A stretch of 64,000 nucleotides of DNA. Source: CAZJHX01 sp964545715. Its GTDB lineage: Bacteria; Myxococcota_A; UBA9042; GCA-2863065. Where the stretch lies: NCBI GenBank assembly GCA_964545715.1, contig CAZJHX010000050.1, forward strand, positions 1-64,000, given 5' to 3'. The translations under genes were made by a program, and so were the position numbers. This document shows positions 7,372-15,930 of this stretch, in pieces (the stretch's first letter is position 1; the number at the start of each line of letters is the position of its first letter). Under the pieces are notes generated by a model. The model saw only the letters and a program-made list of their open reading frames with translations. It searched no databases and was not told where the DNA came from.

Positions 7372-9807
7372 ATGAAGCAACTTATTGTCCTTCTCCCCGC
7401 CCTTGCTTTTGTAGCGTTACAGGGCTGCGCCACCGAGCCGGAGACGCCGGTCCCGGTCGTCGCTGATCCCCAGCCGGAGCAGCCGGTGGACGATCCGGTC
7501 GAGGACCCGGTGGACGATCCAGTCGAGGACCCGGTGGACGATCCGGTCGAGGACCCTGTCGACGATCCGGTCGAGGACCCGGTGACCGATCCCGACGAGC
7601 ACTGCCTCACCCACGAGCAGTTCTTTCAGCAGAAGGTCTGGGCGCCCCTGATGTCGACCGTATGCATCGCGTGCCACAGCGCGTCGGGCGCGGCGAAAGC
7701 GAGCAACCTGGTCCTCAAGAGCGAGGGCTGGCCCGGCTGGCTGCAAGATAACATGGCGGTGGTCGAAGAGGTCGCCAACTACGAGTACGAGGGCACGTCG
7801 ATCCTGCTGCTGAAGCCGTCCGCGCAGATCGAGCACGAGGGCGGCGAGCTGGCGCCGATCGACAGCGAGCACTACATGAACCTGCAGGAGTTGGTGCAGC
7901 GGTTCAAGACGCCTGACGACTGCGAGCCGCCGCCTGTGGAGGACAGCGGCTTCTTTGCGGGCGTCACGTTGCTGGACGCCAAGGGCACCTACCGAAAGGC
8001 GGCGCTGCAGCTGGCGGGGCGGGTCGCGACTACGGACGAGAACGCGTACCTGGACGTGAACGGCTGGAGCGGGGTGGCGCCGCTGTTGGACGCGCTGATG
8101 ACTGAGCAGGCCTTTTTTGAGCGGCTGAAAGAGGGGTACAACGACCGGCTGCTCACCGATCGGTACAACCGAAACCAGGACGGTATCAATCTGTTGAACA
8201 CCGATGACTACCCGGACCGCAAGTGGTTTGAGGACGACGAGTACGGGGCCAACGCGGCGAGCAAGGCGCTGGGGACCACGCAGACCAACCCGGCCGTGGC
8301 ACGCGCGCCACTGGAGTTGATCGCGTGGGTGGTGAAGAACGACCTGCCGTTTACCGAGGTGCTGACGGCGGACTACACGCTGGTGAACCCGTTCTCGGCG
8401 CGCACCTTCGGCGTGTTTGACGATGTGGCATGGAACGATCCGATGGACGCTGCCGAGGTTCGCGAGGTGCAGCTGCCGGGGATCCCGCACGCGGGCGTGC
8501 TCACGGAGCCGATGTTTCTGAACAGGTTCCCGACGACGGCGACCAACCGAAACCGGCACCGCTCGCGGGTCGTGTGGGACATCTTTTTGGCGACCGATGT
8601 GCTGGCGCTGGCCGAGCAGCCTATCGATCCGACCAGCATCGAGGACCACAATCCGACACTGTTCAACGCCAACTGCACGGTGTGTCACGAGATCATTGAT
8701 CCGGTGGCCGGCGCCTTCCAAAACTGGACGGCTCAGGGGCGCTTCATCACGCCCGAGAGCGGATGGCATCAGGACATGCTGGCGCCCGGGTTCGAGGAGG
8801 CCCAGATCCCGTTCAACGGCCAGGGCAAGAGCCTGCAGTGGCTGGCGGACAAGATCGCCGGGGACACGCGCTTTGCGACGGCAACGGTGCAGACCGTGTT
8901 TACGATGGTCACGGGGCAGAAGTCGCTGAAGCCGCCGTCGGACCAGGACGACTCGATTCAGTCGACCGAAGAGCTTGCTGCGCGCACGGCCGCTTATGAA
9001 GCGCAGGCGGCGCTGTTGGAGGGCATCGCCGACGAGTTTGTGGCGGAGTCGCACAACTTCAAGAGCGTGGTGAAGAAGGTGGTGCTGAGCCCCTATTTTC
9101 GGGCCGTGGGGATGGACGAGGAGCCGTCTGAGCAGCGCGCCATGGAGGTGGCGGACGTGGGCACGGCGCGGCTGCTGACGCCGGAGGCGCTGAACCGCAA
9201 GATCACGGCGGTGACCGGGCTGCCGTGGCGCTCCTACGGCGCCGGGGTGGACCTGCTGTTGGACTCCAACCAGTATCGGATCTTTTACGGGGGCATCGAC
9301 TCCAATCAGGTGACGACGCGCATCACGTCCCCAAGCGGCGTGATGGTGGCGGTGCAGGGGCGCATGGCCAACGAGGTCGCCTGCCGGTCGACGGCGCACG
9401 ACCTGGCACGACACGCGTATGACCGGGTGATGCTGCCGTACATCGAGATCACGTACATGCCGCTGGACGAAAACGGGTTCACGATCCCGCAGGCGGAGAA
9501 CGCCATTCGGGAGAACATCCGGTACCTGCACCTGCACCTGTTGGGGGAGGCGCTGGCGCCCGGCGATGAGGAGCTGGAGGCCACGTACAAGCTGTGGTGG
9601 GACACCTGGTCTGAGGGCAAGGCGGCGGTCGCGTCGGGCGATGAGCACACGAATGTGCACTGGTTCTGCTCGGCGACGACGGACTTCTTCACGAAGCTGC
9701 CGTACGAGAAAGACCAGCAGATCAGCAAGGACCTGAACTACACGGTGCGCGCCTGGACGGCGGTGGTCGCGTACCTGCTCTCTGACTACCGCTTCCTGTA
9801 CGAATAG
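7372..9807 (+). CDS. CxxCH lipoprotein, DUF1592/DUF1588-like (partner of DUF1501 protein)
   Basis: Lipoprotein of 811 aa: lipobox ALQGC, Cys19. Residues ~38-72 are a near-perfect DDPVEDPV repeat. A first haem-binding-type site (C98-IACH) follows, in text like planctomycete/myxobacterial cytochrome-type domains. A second (C435-TVCH) lies in FNANCTVCHEIIDPVAGAF, which resembles the DUF1588 motif CHKxMDPxG. The later segment VVKKVVLSPYFRA resembles the DUF1592/1585 family. Such proteins are regularly encoded next to a Tat-exported DUF1501 protein, as here (9-nt gap). I assign the family from memory of those motifs, not from a search. The role is probably in extracellular redox or polymer handling; the exact substrate is unknown. 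Confidence 0.8.
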   Translation: MKQLIVLLPALAFVALQGCATEPETPVPVVADPQPEQPVDDPVEDPVDDPVEDPVDDPVEDPVDDPVEDPVTDPDEHCLTHEQFFQQKVWAPLMSTVCIACHSASGAAKASNLVLKSEGWPGWLQDNMAVVEEVANYEYEGTSILLLKPSAQIEHEGGELAPIDSEHYMNLQELVQRFKTPDDCEPPPVEDSGFFAGVTLLDAKGTYRKAALQLAGRVATTDENAYLDVNGWSGVAPLLDALMTEQAFFERLKEGYNDRLLTDRYNRNQDGINLLNTDDYPDRKWFEDDEYGANAASKALGTTQTNPAVARAPLELIAWVVKNDLPFTEVLTADYTLVNPFSARTFGVFDDVAWNDPMDAAEVREVQLPGIPHAGVLTEPMFLNRFPTTATNRNRHRSRVVWDIFLATDVLALAEQPIDPTSIEDHNPTLFNANCTVCHEIIDPVAGAFQNWTAQGRFITPESGWHQDMLAPGFEEAQIPFNGQGKSLQWLADKIAGDTRFATATVQTVFTMVTGQKSLKPPSDQDDSIQSTEELAARTAAYEAQAALLEGIADEFVAESHNFKSVVKKVVLSPYFRAVGMDEEPSEQRAMEVADVGTARLLTPEALNRKITAVTGLPWRSYGAGVDLLLDSNQYRIFYGGIDSNQVTTRITSPSGVMVAVQGRMANEVACRSTAHDLARHAYDRVMLPYIEITYMPLDENGFTIPQAENAIRENIRYLHLHLLGEALAPGDEELEATYKLWWDTWSEGKAAVASGDEHTNVHWFCSATTDFFTKLPYEKDQQISKDLNYTVRAWTAVVAYLLSDYRFLYE
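7483..7590 (+). repeat. 24-bp tandem coding repeat (DDPVEDPV)
   Basis: Roughly four and a half copies of a 24-nt unit (GTGGACGATCCGGTCGAGGA followed by CCCG) encode DDPVEDPV directly behind the lipobox. Copies differ by single bases. It makes a stiff, acidic spacer, and its copy number may vary between strains. Confidence 0.8.
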
Positions 9808-9816
9808 GGGGACGGC

Positions 9817-11059
9817 ATGACCATTCAACGACGCGAGTTTCTGAAGTTGTGCGGGCTGTCCTCGATGGCGCTGATGACGCCGTGGGCGGTGCGCGGTGCG
9901 TGGGCGGCCGACGGTGATTACGACGGTCCGCTGTGGATCAACGTGCACGCGGGCGGCGGCTGGGATCCGACCAGCCTGTGTGACCCCAAGGGGCGCAAAA
10001 ACGAGGAGGTCGAGGCGCCGGTGAACATGTATTTCACCGACGAGATCGGCACCGCCGGGGCATCAGGCGTTCTTCGACAAGTACCACTCCCAGCTGTTGG
10101 TGATCAACGGCATCGATACGGCGACGAACGGCCACGACAGCGGGACCCGCAATACGTGGAGCGGCAAGCTGGCGGAGGGGTATCCGTCGTTTGCGGCGCT
10201 GGCGGCGGGGGTGCTGGATCCGACGCGGCCGCTGTCGTTTTTGAGCAACGGCGGCTACGACATGACGGGCGGGTTGGTGGCGCCGACGCGCGTGGGCAGC
10301 CCGACGGCCCTGACCAAGCTGGCGTATCCGAACCGCATCAACCCGGACAAGCCCCAGGAGCGCTTTCACAGCGTGTCGGTGGCGGAGCGGATCGCGCAGG
10401 CGCGCGCGGACCGTCTGGCTCGGCAGCGGGCCAAAGTGCGGCTGCCGCGTGAAGCAAGCAGCATGTCGATGCTGTACAGCGCGCGTCTGGGGGAGACCAA
10501 CCTCAAGAAGCTGACGGAGGTGCTGCCGGCCGAGCTGGACAACAGCGGCAACCCGTTGAAGCGGCAGGCGCAGCTGGCGGTGGCCGCATACAAGGCCAAG
10601 CTGGCGGTCAGCGCCAACCTGACGATCGGCGGCTTCGACACGCATGGCAACCACGATGCGAGTCACTTTCCGCGGCTGCAGCAGCTATTGGAGGGCGTGG
10701 ATTTTCTCGTGCAGGAGGCCGAGAAGCAGGGCGTCGCGGACAAGCTGGTGATCGCGATCGGCTCCGACTTTGGGCGCACGCCGTATTACAACGACGGCAA
10801 CGGCAAGGACCATTGGTCGATCACCTCCATGATGCTGATGGGACCGGGTATCGCGGGCAACCGGGTGGTCGGCGCGTCCGACGAGCTCTTCAAGCCCAAG
10901 ACCGTGGCGGCGGACACGCTGGCGCTGGACCCCGCGGGTATTCGCATCACTCCGGAGCATGTGCACCGCGCGCTGCGCGACCTGGCGGGCATTACGGGCG
11001 ACCCGATCGAGGCGGGATATCCCCTTTCCGCTGAGAAGCTGCCACTATTCGTCGCGTGA
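9817..11059 (+). pseudogene. Tat-exported DUF1501 family protein, interrupted by a one-base frameshift
   Basis: The N-terminus MTIQRREFLKLCGLSSMAL is a classic Tat signal (RRxFLK) ending in AWA. The first frame is coherent to residue ~81 (TDEIGTAG), then loses sense. Starting at base 10061, the next frame gives HQAFFDKYHSQLLVINGID and continues as normal DUF1501 sequence (NGHDSGTRNTWSGKLAEGYP, GGFDTHGNHD, IGSDFGRTPYYN) to TGA at 11059. Removing one G from the GGGG run at 10057-10060 joins both parts into 413 aa, the usual size of the family. This is a sequencing indel, a recent mutation or homopolymer slippage. DUF1501 proteins are sulfatase/phosphatase-fold secreted proteins encoded with DUF1592-type partners, as here. 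Confidence 0.8.
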
Positions 11060-12816
11060 GAGTCAATTCAGCCCTGACAGCCCTGTTGCTTCTGCTGGTC
11101 GCGTGCGGGTCGGACGATCCCGAGCCGGTCGCGCCGGTGCCGGATGAGGGTGGCCCGACGGCTGACGAAGACGTGGTGGAGGACGTGCCGGACGTCGTGG
11201 AGGACGTGGCGCCTGTGGACGTGGTCGATGACGTGCAACAGCCGGATGTCCCCGAGATCGAAGAGGACGCCGGTCCGGACGTGACCATCGAGGACACCGG
11301 GCCGCCCCCGACAACGCTGCCGCCGCCGGTTGCGGACGGATACACGCCGGGCGGCGTGCTGGCCTGGTACCACGACGGCAAGGCGATGGACCCCGATGTG
11401 CTCCTGGGCGACAACTTCTTGTTCCGGCTGGAGCCGGCGCTGGATCTGACGCTGCAGACGACGGGCTTTCCGGCGCTCAACGACGGTAAGCAATTCACGG
11501 CGCGTTATGTGGGGGCCGTCCAGGTGACCGAGGCGGGCGTGTATCGCATCGCGGGGACAGCAAACGACGGTATGCGGCTGCGGCTGGGCGGCGTGACGGT
11601 CCTGGAGTTCTGGGACGTCGGCGAGCTGTTTACCGCGGACACGCTCGTCCAGCTGGAGGTGGGGTGGTACCCGCTGGAGCTGGTATACGCGCGGCTCAAC
11701 TGGAACGCGCACGTGCAGCTGTGGATGGGCGGCGTGGACGGGCTGCTGCTGCCGCTGGGACCGGATGCGCTGGGATACGAATCGGAGCTGCCCGAGGGCG
11801 CGCCGGAGCTGACTGGCGAGCTCGTGACGGCCCAGGCGGGCATCTATCAGGCCAAGCTGGATGTCACGTCGTCCGCGCCTGCCGAGCTGACGGTGACTGT
11901 GGCGACCGAGGGCAAGGACGACGAGGTGATCGCGTTCGACAAGTTTGCGGTCGAGCACGAGGTTGTCGTCACGCTGGCACCGGACTCGACCTGGACGATG
12001 ACGGCCGCGCTGGAGGACCTGTGGGGGCGCAAGGCGACGTTGGAGCCCGTGGTGGTGGAGACGGGCACGATCCCGAGCTACACGCCAGGCGCGATATTGG
12101 GCGAGTACTTTCAGGGCGGCGACTACAAGGCTTTTGAGACCAAGGTAGCGACGCGCCTGGATCCGGTGATCAACCACCCGGCGAGCCTGGACGGCAACAA
12201 CGCCGGCAGCTTCCTGCTCCCGATGGGGGGTGACAAGTTTGCGGTCAAGTGGACGGGCGGCCTGCTGGTCGACAAAGCGGACGAGTACGTCTTGTACATC
12301 GGCACAGACGACGGTCAGCGGATGTACCTGGACGGCATCGAGGTCGTCGACCAGTGGACGGATCACGGGCTAAGCTATGTGCCGGTGTTTACGACGCTGG
12401 CGGCCGGCTGGCACACGCTGGAGGTGCACATGTACGAGAACGGGGGCGCTGCGGCGGCCAATCTGGAGTGGGAGTCCGAGACGCTTCCGCGGCAGGTGAT
12501 CCCGTCCGAGAACCTGGGCTTTGTGCTGCCGGCGGGCAACGACCTGACGCCCGAGGTGGTGAACCTGACGGGCAGCAACGAGGCGCCGGGTCAGATCAAA
12601 GTGGAGCTGTGGGCGTCGGAGCTGTGCACGGGGACGCTCGAGGTGACGACGGCGGGGGAGACCCAGACCGTCGAGCTGCTCGGTCCGGCGGACGCGTTCC
12701 AGTGGTGGGGCGACGGGTTCGCACCTGGCGACGTGGTCGTCAAGGCGCTGCTGACCGACGCCCAGGGCGACGCGGCGGCGCCGATGTCGGTGACCGTCAC
12801 CGTGCCGGCTCCCTGA
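11056..12816 (+). CDS. Lipoprotein with two PA14 domains
   Basis: Protein of 586 aa starting at GTG, with GTGA overlapping the previous stop (translational coupling). The signal and lipobox are LLLLLVAC with Cys17, followed by an acidic D/V/E/P linker to residue ~95. Two PA14-like units occupy about 96-235 and 335-490: both begin with YTPG (YTPGGVLAWYHDG; YTPGAILGEYFQG) and contain the GTxDDGxRLxxDG-type loop (TANDGMRLRLGG; GTDDGQRMYLDG). PA14 units bind carbohydrates in many glycosidases and adhesins. As the third member of the 7372-12816 operon it probably binds the polymer or surface on which the CxxCH and DUF1501 proteins work (inference). Confidence 0.85.
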   Translation: MRVNSALTALLLLLVACGSDDPEPVAPVPDEGGPTADEDVVEDVPDVVEDVAPVDVVDDVQQPDVPEIEEDAGPDVTIEDTGPPPTTLPPPVADGYTPGGVLAWYHDGKAMDPDVLLGDNFLFRLEPALDLTLQTTGFPALNDGKQFTARYVGAVQVTEAGVYRIAGTANDGMRLRLGGVTVLEFWDVGELFTADTLVQLEVGWYPLELVYARLNWNAHVQLWMGGVDGLLLPLGPDALGYESELPEGAPELTGELVTAQAGIYQAKLDVTSSAPAELTVTVATEGKDDEVIAFDKFAVEHEVVVTLAPDSTWTMTAALEDLWGRKATLEPVVVETGTIPSYTPGAILGEYFQGGDYKAFETKVATRLDPVINHPASLDGNNAGSFLLPMGGDKFAVKWTGGLLVDKADEYVLYIGTDDGQRMYLDGIEVVDQWTDHGLSYVPVFTTLAAGWHTLEVHMYENGGAAAANLEWESETLPRQVIPSENLGFVLPAGNDLTPEVVNLTGSNEAPGQIKVELWASELCTGTLEVTTAGETQTVELLGPADAFQWWGDGFAPGDVVVKALLTDAQGDAAAPMSVTVTVPAP

Positions 12817-12824
12817 GCGGTCAG

Positions 12825-13862
12825 ATGTCGGATCCGGTCATCATCGACGGTTCGATAGGGGAGGGCGGCGGACAAGTCATTCGCACGTCCCTGTCACTGT
12901 CGATGATCACGGGGCGGCCGGTGCGCCTGAAGAACATCCGGATCAAGCGAAAGAACCCGGGCCTGCGCAGCCAGCACCTGTGTGCGCTGCGGTCCTCGCA
13001 GGAGGTCTGCGGGGCCGAGGTGGAGGGCGCCGAGTTCGGGTCGCGGTCGTTTATGTTTACGCCGGGGGCGGTCCAGGCCGGCGAGTATCGCTTTGACATC
13101 GGCACGGCGGGCAGCACGGCGCTGGTGCTTCAGACGGTGCTGCCGGCGCTGATGCTGGCGGATGTCCCCAGCCGCGTGACCGTGCTGGGAGGGACGCACA
13201 ACAGCCAGAGCCCGCCGTTTCGTTTTATGGAGCGGACGTTTTTGCCGCTGCTGGGGCGCATGGGGCCGATGGTGGCGGTGGAGCTTGGCGCCCACGGCTT
13301 CTATCCGAAGGGCGGCGGCCGGATCACGGCGACGATCGCGCCCTGCGCGAAGCTGAAGCCGCTGGAGCTGCTGGATGGTGGACCGGTGCTGGCGACGCGG
13401 GCGACGGCGATCGTCTCCAACCTGCCGGTGCAGATCGCGCGCCGAGAGCTGACCGTGGTGCACAAGCGGATGGGCTGGGCGGAGGACACGCTGACGGCCG
13501 AGGCGGTCAACTCCCCGGGTCCGGGCAACGCGGTTGGGCTGGAGATCGAGCGCGAGCACATCACGGAGGTCTTCACGGGCTTTGGGCGTCGCGGACGTCC
13601 GGCGGAGGCTGTGGCGGCCCTGGCGTGTGACGAGGCGCGCGAATACCTGGCCTGCGGAGCGCCGGTCGGGCGCCGGCTGGCTGACCAGCTGCTGCTGCCG
13701 ATGGCGCTCTCGGGCGGCGGCCGCTTTGCCACCCGCGGCGATCTGGACGCCCATACGACCACGAATATGGCGGTGATCAGCATGTTTCTGCCGGTGGAGT
13801 TCGGCGTCGAGCTCAAGGGCGATCACACGATCGTGAGCGTCTCGGAGGGCCCATGGAGCTGA
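12825..13862 (+). CDS. rtcA: RNA 3'-terminal phosphate cyclase
   Basis: Protein of 345 aa (Escherichia coli RtcA is 338 aa). The start ATG lies 8 nt after the PA14 lipoprotein stop. Typical text is present: IDGSIGEGGGQVIRTSLSLS at residues 6-25, HNSQSPPF, the PKGGG motif, and the catalytic His at residue 310 in DAHTTTNMA, to which AMP is covalently attached in characterised enzymes. It converts RNA 3'-phosphate ends to 2',3'-cyclic phosphates with ATP, in the cytoplasm. It is last in an operon of exported proteins, which is unusual; no rtcB or rtcR is in the window. It converges with the next gene, 10 nt away. Confidence 0.95.
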   Translation: MSDPVIIDGSIGEGGGQVIRTSLSLSMITGRPVRLKNIRIKRKNPGLRSQHLCALRSSQEVCGAEVEGAEFGSRSFMFTPGAVQAGEYRFDIGTAGSTALVLQTVLPALMLADVPSRVTVLGGTHNSQSPPFRFMERTFLPLLGRMGPMVAVELGAHGFYPKGGGRITATIAPCAKLKPLELLDGGPVLATRATAIVSNLPVQIARRELTVVHKRMGWAEDTLTAEAVNSPGPGNAVGLEIEREHITEVFTGFGRRGRPAEAVAALACDEAREYLACGAPVGRRLADQLLLPMALSGGGRFATRGDLDAHTTTNMAVISMFLPVEFGVELKGDHTIVSVSEGPWS

Positions 13863-13872
13863 AGGCCCGCCG

Positions 13873-14949
13873 CTAGAAAGGCCCGTCCAGCTCAGAAGTG
13901 TCGAACATGATGCTCCAGTCGCCCTCGTGGGTGACGAAGGTGCCCAGGCTCGGCGGGACCTCGTTGGGGCGGTCCTTCGGGTAGGCGTAGGCCGACATGA
14001 TGGCGCACATCTCGTCGAACTCGCCGGCGCCGAAGCCCAGCTTGGTGTCCGTCGGGTTGTCGTAGTGACAGGTGAACGTGATGCCCTCGCCCTCTTTGAA
14101 GTGCATCGGCTCCTCGAGCGGGATGATCTCCGGGCTATCCCAGTCTTCGCTGACGTAGAATGGCTCGCCGACAGTCTTTTCGCCGTCCCAGCGGCGCATC
14201 TCGAAGCGCTCGAGGTACTGGTGGGCGTGGGAGCCCAGGACGACCATGTCCAGATCGAACGGGGCGACGCAGGTGCCGGAGACGCTGCCCTTGGTCTTGG
14301 GGTCGACCTTGATGTCTTTGAGCAGGCAGTTGAAGCCGTTGACCGGGTGGCGGACCTCGGCCTGTTTGGCCAGGTGCACGTTGAAGACGCCGTACATGTC
14401 GGCGGGCTCCAGGCCGAAGTTGATCACGTGGTGGCTGGTGGTCAGGTGGCCGTCGCCCGACTCGATGTAGAGGGCGTAGCCGTCCGGCATCCAGAAGTCG
14501 TCGGCGCCCACGCCGGCGATGAAGAGCGACTTGCCGTCGACGCCCGCGTGGTCCTCTTCGGTTGCAGCGGACGGCTCATCCAGCGCCTGGAGCGGATCGT
14601 CGCCGATGCACGGCTGCTTTTTGTCCAGGACGCCCTTGTCGTAAGACATGAAGTAGTGGTGGGTGTAGACCGGCAGGCGCGACTCGATGCCGCGCACGAA
14701 GACGGGGCCGCCCCGGTACTCCTCGGGGATGGGCATGCGCACGCAGTAGAGGACCTCCCGTCCGGGGTCGACGGTGAACGCGCCCTGGCTCAACTGGAAG
14801 CCTGCGCCCGCGACCGGCGGTTCGAGGTTGACAACATTGTCGTCTGTGATTTTTGATGCGGCCTCGTCCGTTCCTTCCGCACCGCACCCAGCGACGAGCA
14901 GGGTCGAAACCAAGGCCGAGGCAAAGATATGAAAGGCACGCGAGCTCAT
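13873..14949 (-). CDS. Copper type II monooxygenase lipoprotein (PHM/DBH-like)
   Basis: Lipoprotein of 358 aa; the start is at the ATG after GGGAGAACAA. The lipobox is LVAGC, Cys22. All copper ligands of the peptidylglycine alpha-hydroxylating monooxygenase core can be placed: H97-H98 (THHYF) and H173/H174 (TSHHVINF) for CuA, H241-x-H243 (GSHAHQY) and M314 (FDEMC) for CuB. The two-domain length fits the catalytic core of about 310 residues. These enzymes hydroxylate C-H bonds using ascorbate and O2. In bacteria the substrate is mostly unknown. The protein would sit on the outer membrane or in the periplasm. It is divergent from the lipoprotein at 15025. Confidence 0.85.
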   Translation of the reverse strand: MSSRAFHIFASALVSTLLVAGCGAEGTDEAASKITDDNVVNLEPPVAGAGFQLSQGAFTVDPGREVLYCVRMPIPEEYRGGPVFVRGIESRLPVYTHHYFMSYDKGVLDKKQPCIGDDPLQALDEPSAATEEDHAGVDGKSLFIAGVGADDFWMPDGYALYIESGDGHLTTSHHVINFGLEPADMYGVFNVHLAKQAEVRHPVNGFNCLLKDIKVDPKTKGSVSGTCVAPFDLDMVVLGSHAHQYLERFEMRRWDGEKTVGEPFYVSEDWDSPEIIPLEEPMHFKEGEGITFTCHYDNPTDTKLGFGAGEFDEMCAIMSAYAYPKDRPNEVPPSLGTFVTHEGDWSIMFDTSELDGPF

Positions 14950-15024
14950 TTGTTCTCCCATTACTTGAACAATCGTTCTGGTGGAAATTGTCATACGGCC
15001 GATGCACTGGTCAACTCATTTGTG

Positions 15025-15912
15025 ATGGCGGCGCTGCTGTCATTTGTAGCCCTGGGCTGCGGCAGCGACGAGACCAGCGCAAAACCCGATGCGGCGACGC
15101 CCGCCGAGGACGTGGCGGCGGCGCCCGATACGGCTGCCTCGCCCGACGAGCAGACCCCGCCCGGGCCGCCGTGCGCGACCGACCAGATGGTCAACGTGAG
15201 CGGCAAGGCCGTGCTGTCGCGGCTGACCATCGAGCTGGATCCGACCGCGGATATCGGTGACGCCGAGGTGCTGCTGCGTGACCCGATCCTGGCCGTGCAG
15301 GGCAAGCCGGCGACGCTGCTCGACCAGGACTGCGGCGAGGCCACCATGCTCACCACCGTCGACCCGGCCGATCCGGGCGCCTCGGCGTTTGAGTTCAAGG
15401 CCGTCGACGTGTCGCTGCTCACCGTCGGGCTGATCGGCTCGCTGGACGACCCGGCTGACTCCGGCGCGGACAAGTGGCTGCGCGCCAGCAGTGGTCTGGC
15501 GGCGGGCGCTCCGACCGAGGATGTCAACGGGGCGCTGGTCTTCGCCGTGACCACCGCGACCGTGGGGGTGATCGCGCCGCTGATCGATGACGGCGATGAG
15601 GGCAAGTACTCGACCGCCGGCCTGGTCGAGAAGGGCTTCATCCTGGGGCTGATGCTGGACGCGGAGGGCGAGCCGGTCGAGGGCGTCACGCTGGTCAACC
15701 AGGACGACGAGCCCGTGGAGGGCACCGCATACCCCAACGCGACCTGGGACGGCCTGGACGCCGTGACGTCCGCAAACGGCTCGTTTGTGGTGCCGTCCGC
15801 GCCGCTGAAGTCCTACACCGGCCGCAAAGACGGGTGGACCTTTGCCGTTCAGCAGGCGGCCTCGTCCGGCGGCGGCGCTTTTTTGCTCACGTTGGTGGGC
15901 TCCGCAGATTAA
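15025..15912 (+). CDS. Lipoprotein with a C-terminal carboxypeptidase-regulatory-like domain
   Basis: Protein of 295 aa. I start at the ATG giving MAALLSFVALGC (lipobox VALGC, Cys12); an open stretch further upstream overlaps the divergent gene and has no signal character. An acidic/Pro-rich linker covers residues 15-50. Residues ~215-290 (AEGEPVEGVTL, TSANGSFVV) look like a transthyretin-like/CarboxypepD_reg module, often used for polymer or protein binding. No enzyme motif is seen. It lies 18 nt upstream of recQ, but its functional link is probably to the divergent copper monooxygenase. Confidence 0.75.
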   Translation: MAALLSFVALGCGSDETSAKPDAATPAEDVAAAPDTAASPDEQTPPGPPCATDQMVNVSGKAVLSRLTIELDPTADIGDAEVLLRDPILAVQGKPATLLDQDCGEATMLTTVDPADPGASAFEFKAVDVSLLTVGLIGSLDDPADSGADKWLRASSGLAAGAPTEDVNGALVFAVTTATVGVIAPLIDDGDEGKYSTAGLVEKGFILGLMLDAEGEPVEGVTLVNQDDEPVEGTAYPNATWDGLDAVTSANGSFVVPSAPLKSYTGRKDGWTFAVQQAASSGGGAFLLTLVGSAD

Positions 15913-15930
15913 CCGGGTTATGCTGCTCAG

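Noticed and set aside
7483..7590. Tandem 24-bp repeat that looks like a CRISPR or minisatellite
   Set aside because: Units are contiguous without spacers and lie in frame within the lipoprotein linker; a coding repeat.
7417..9948. 843-codon minus-strand frame opposite the CxxCH lipoprotein
   Set aside because: Arg/His/Val/Leu-rich shadow; includes the inverse of the DDPVEDPV repeat.
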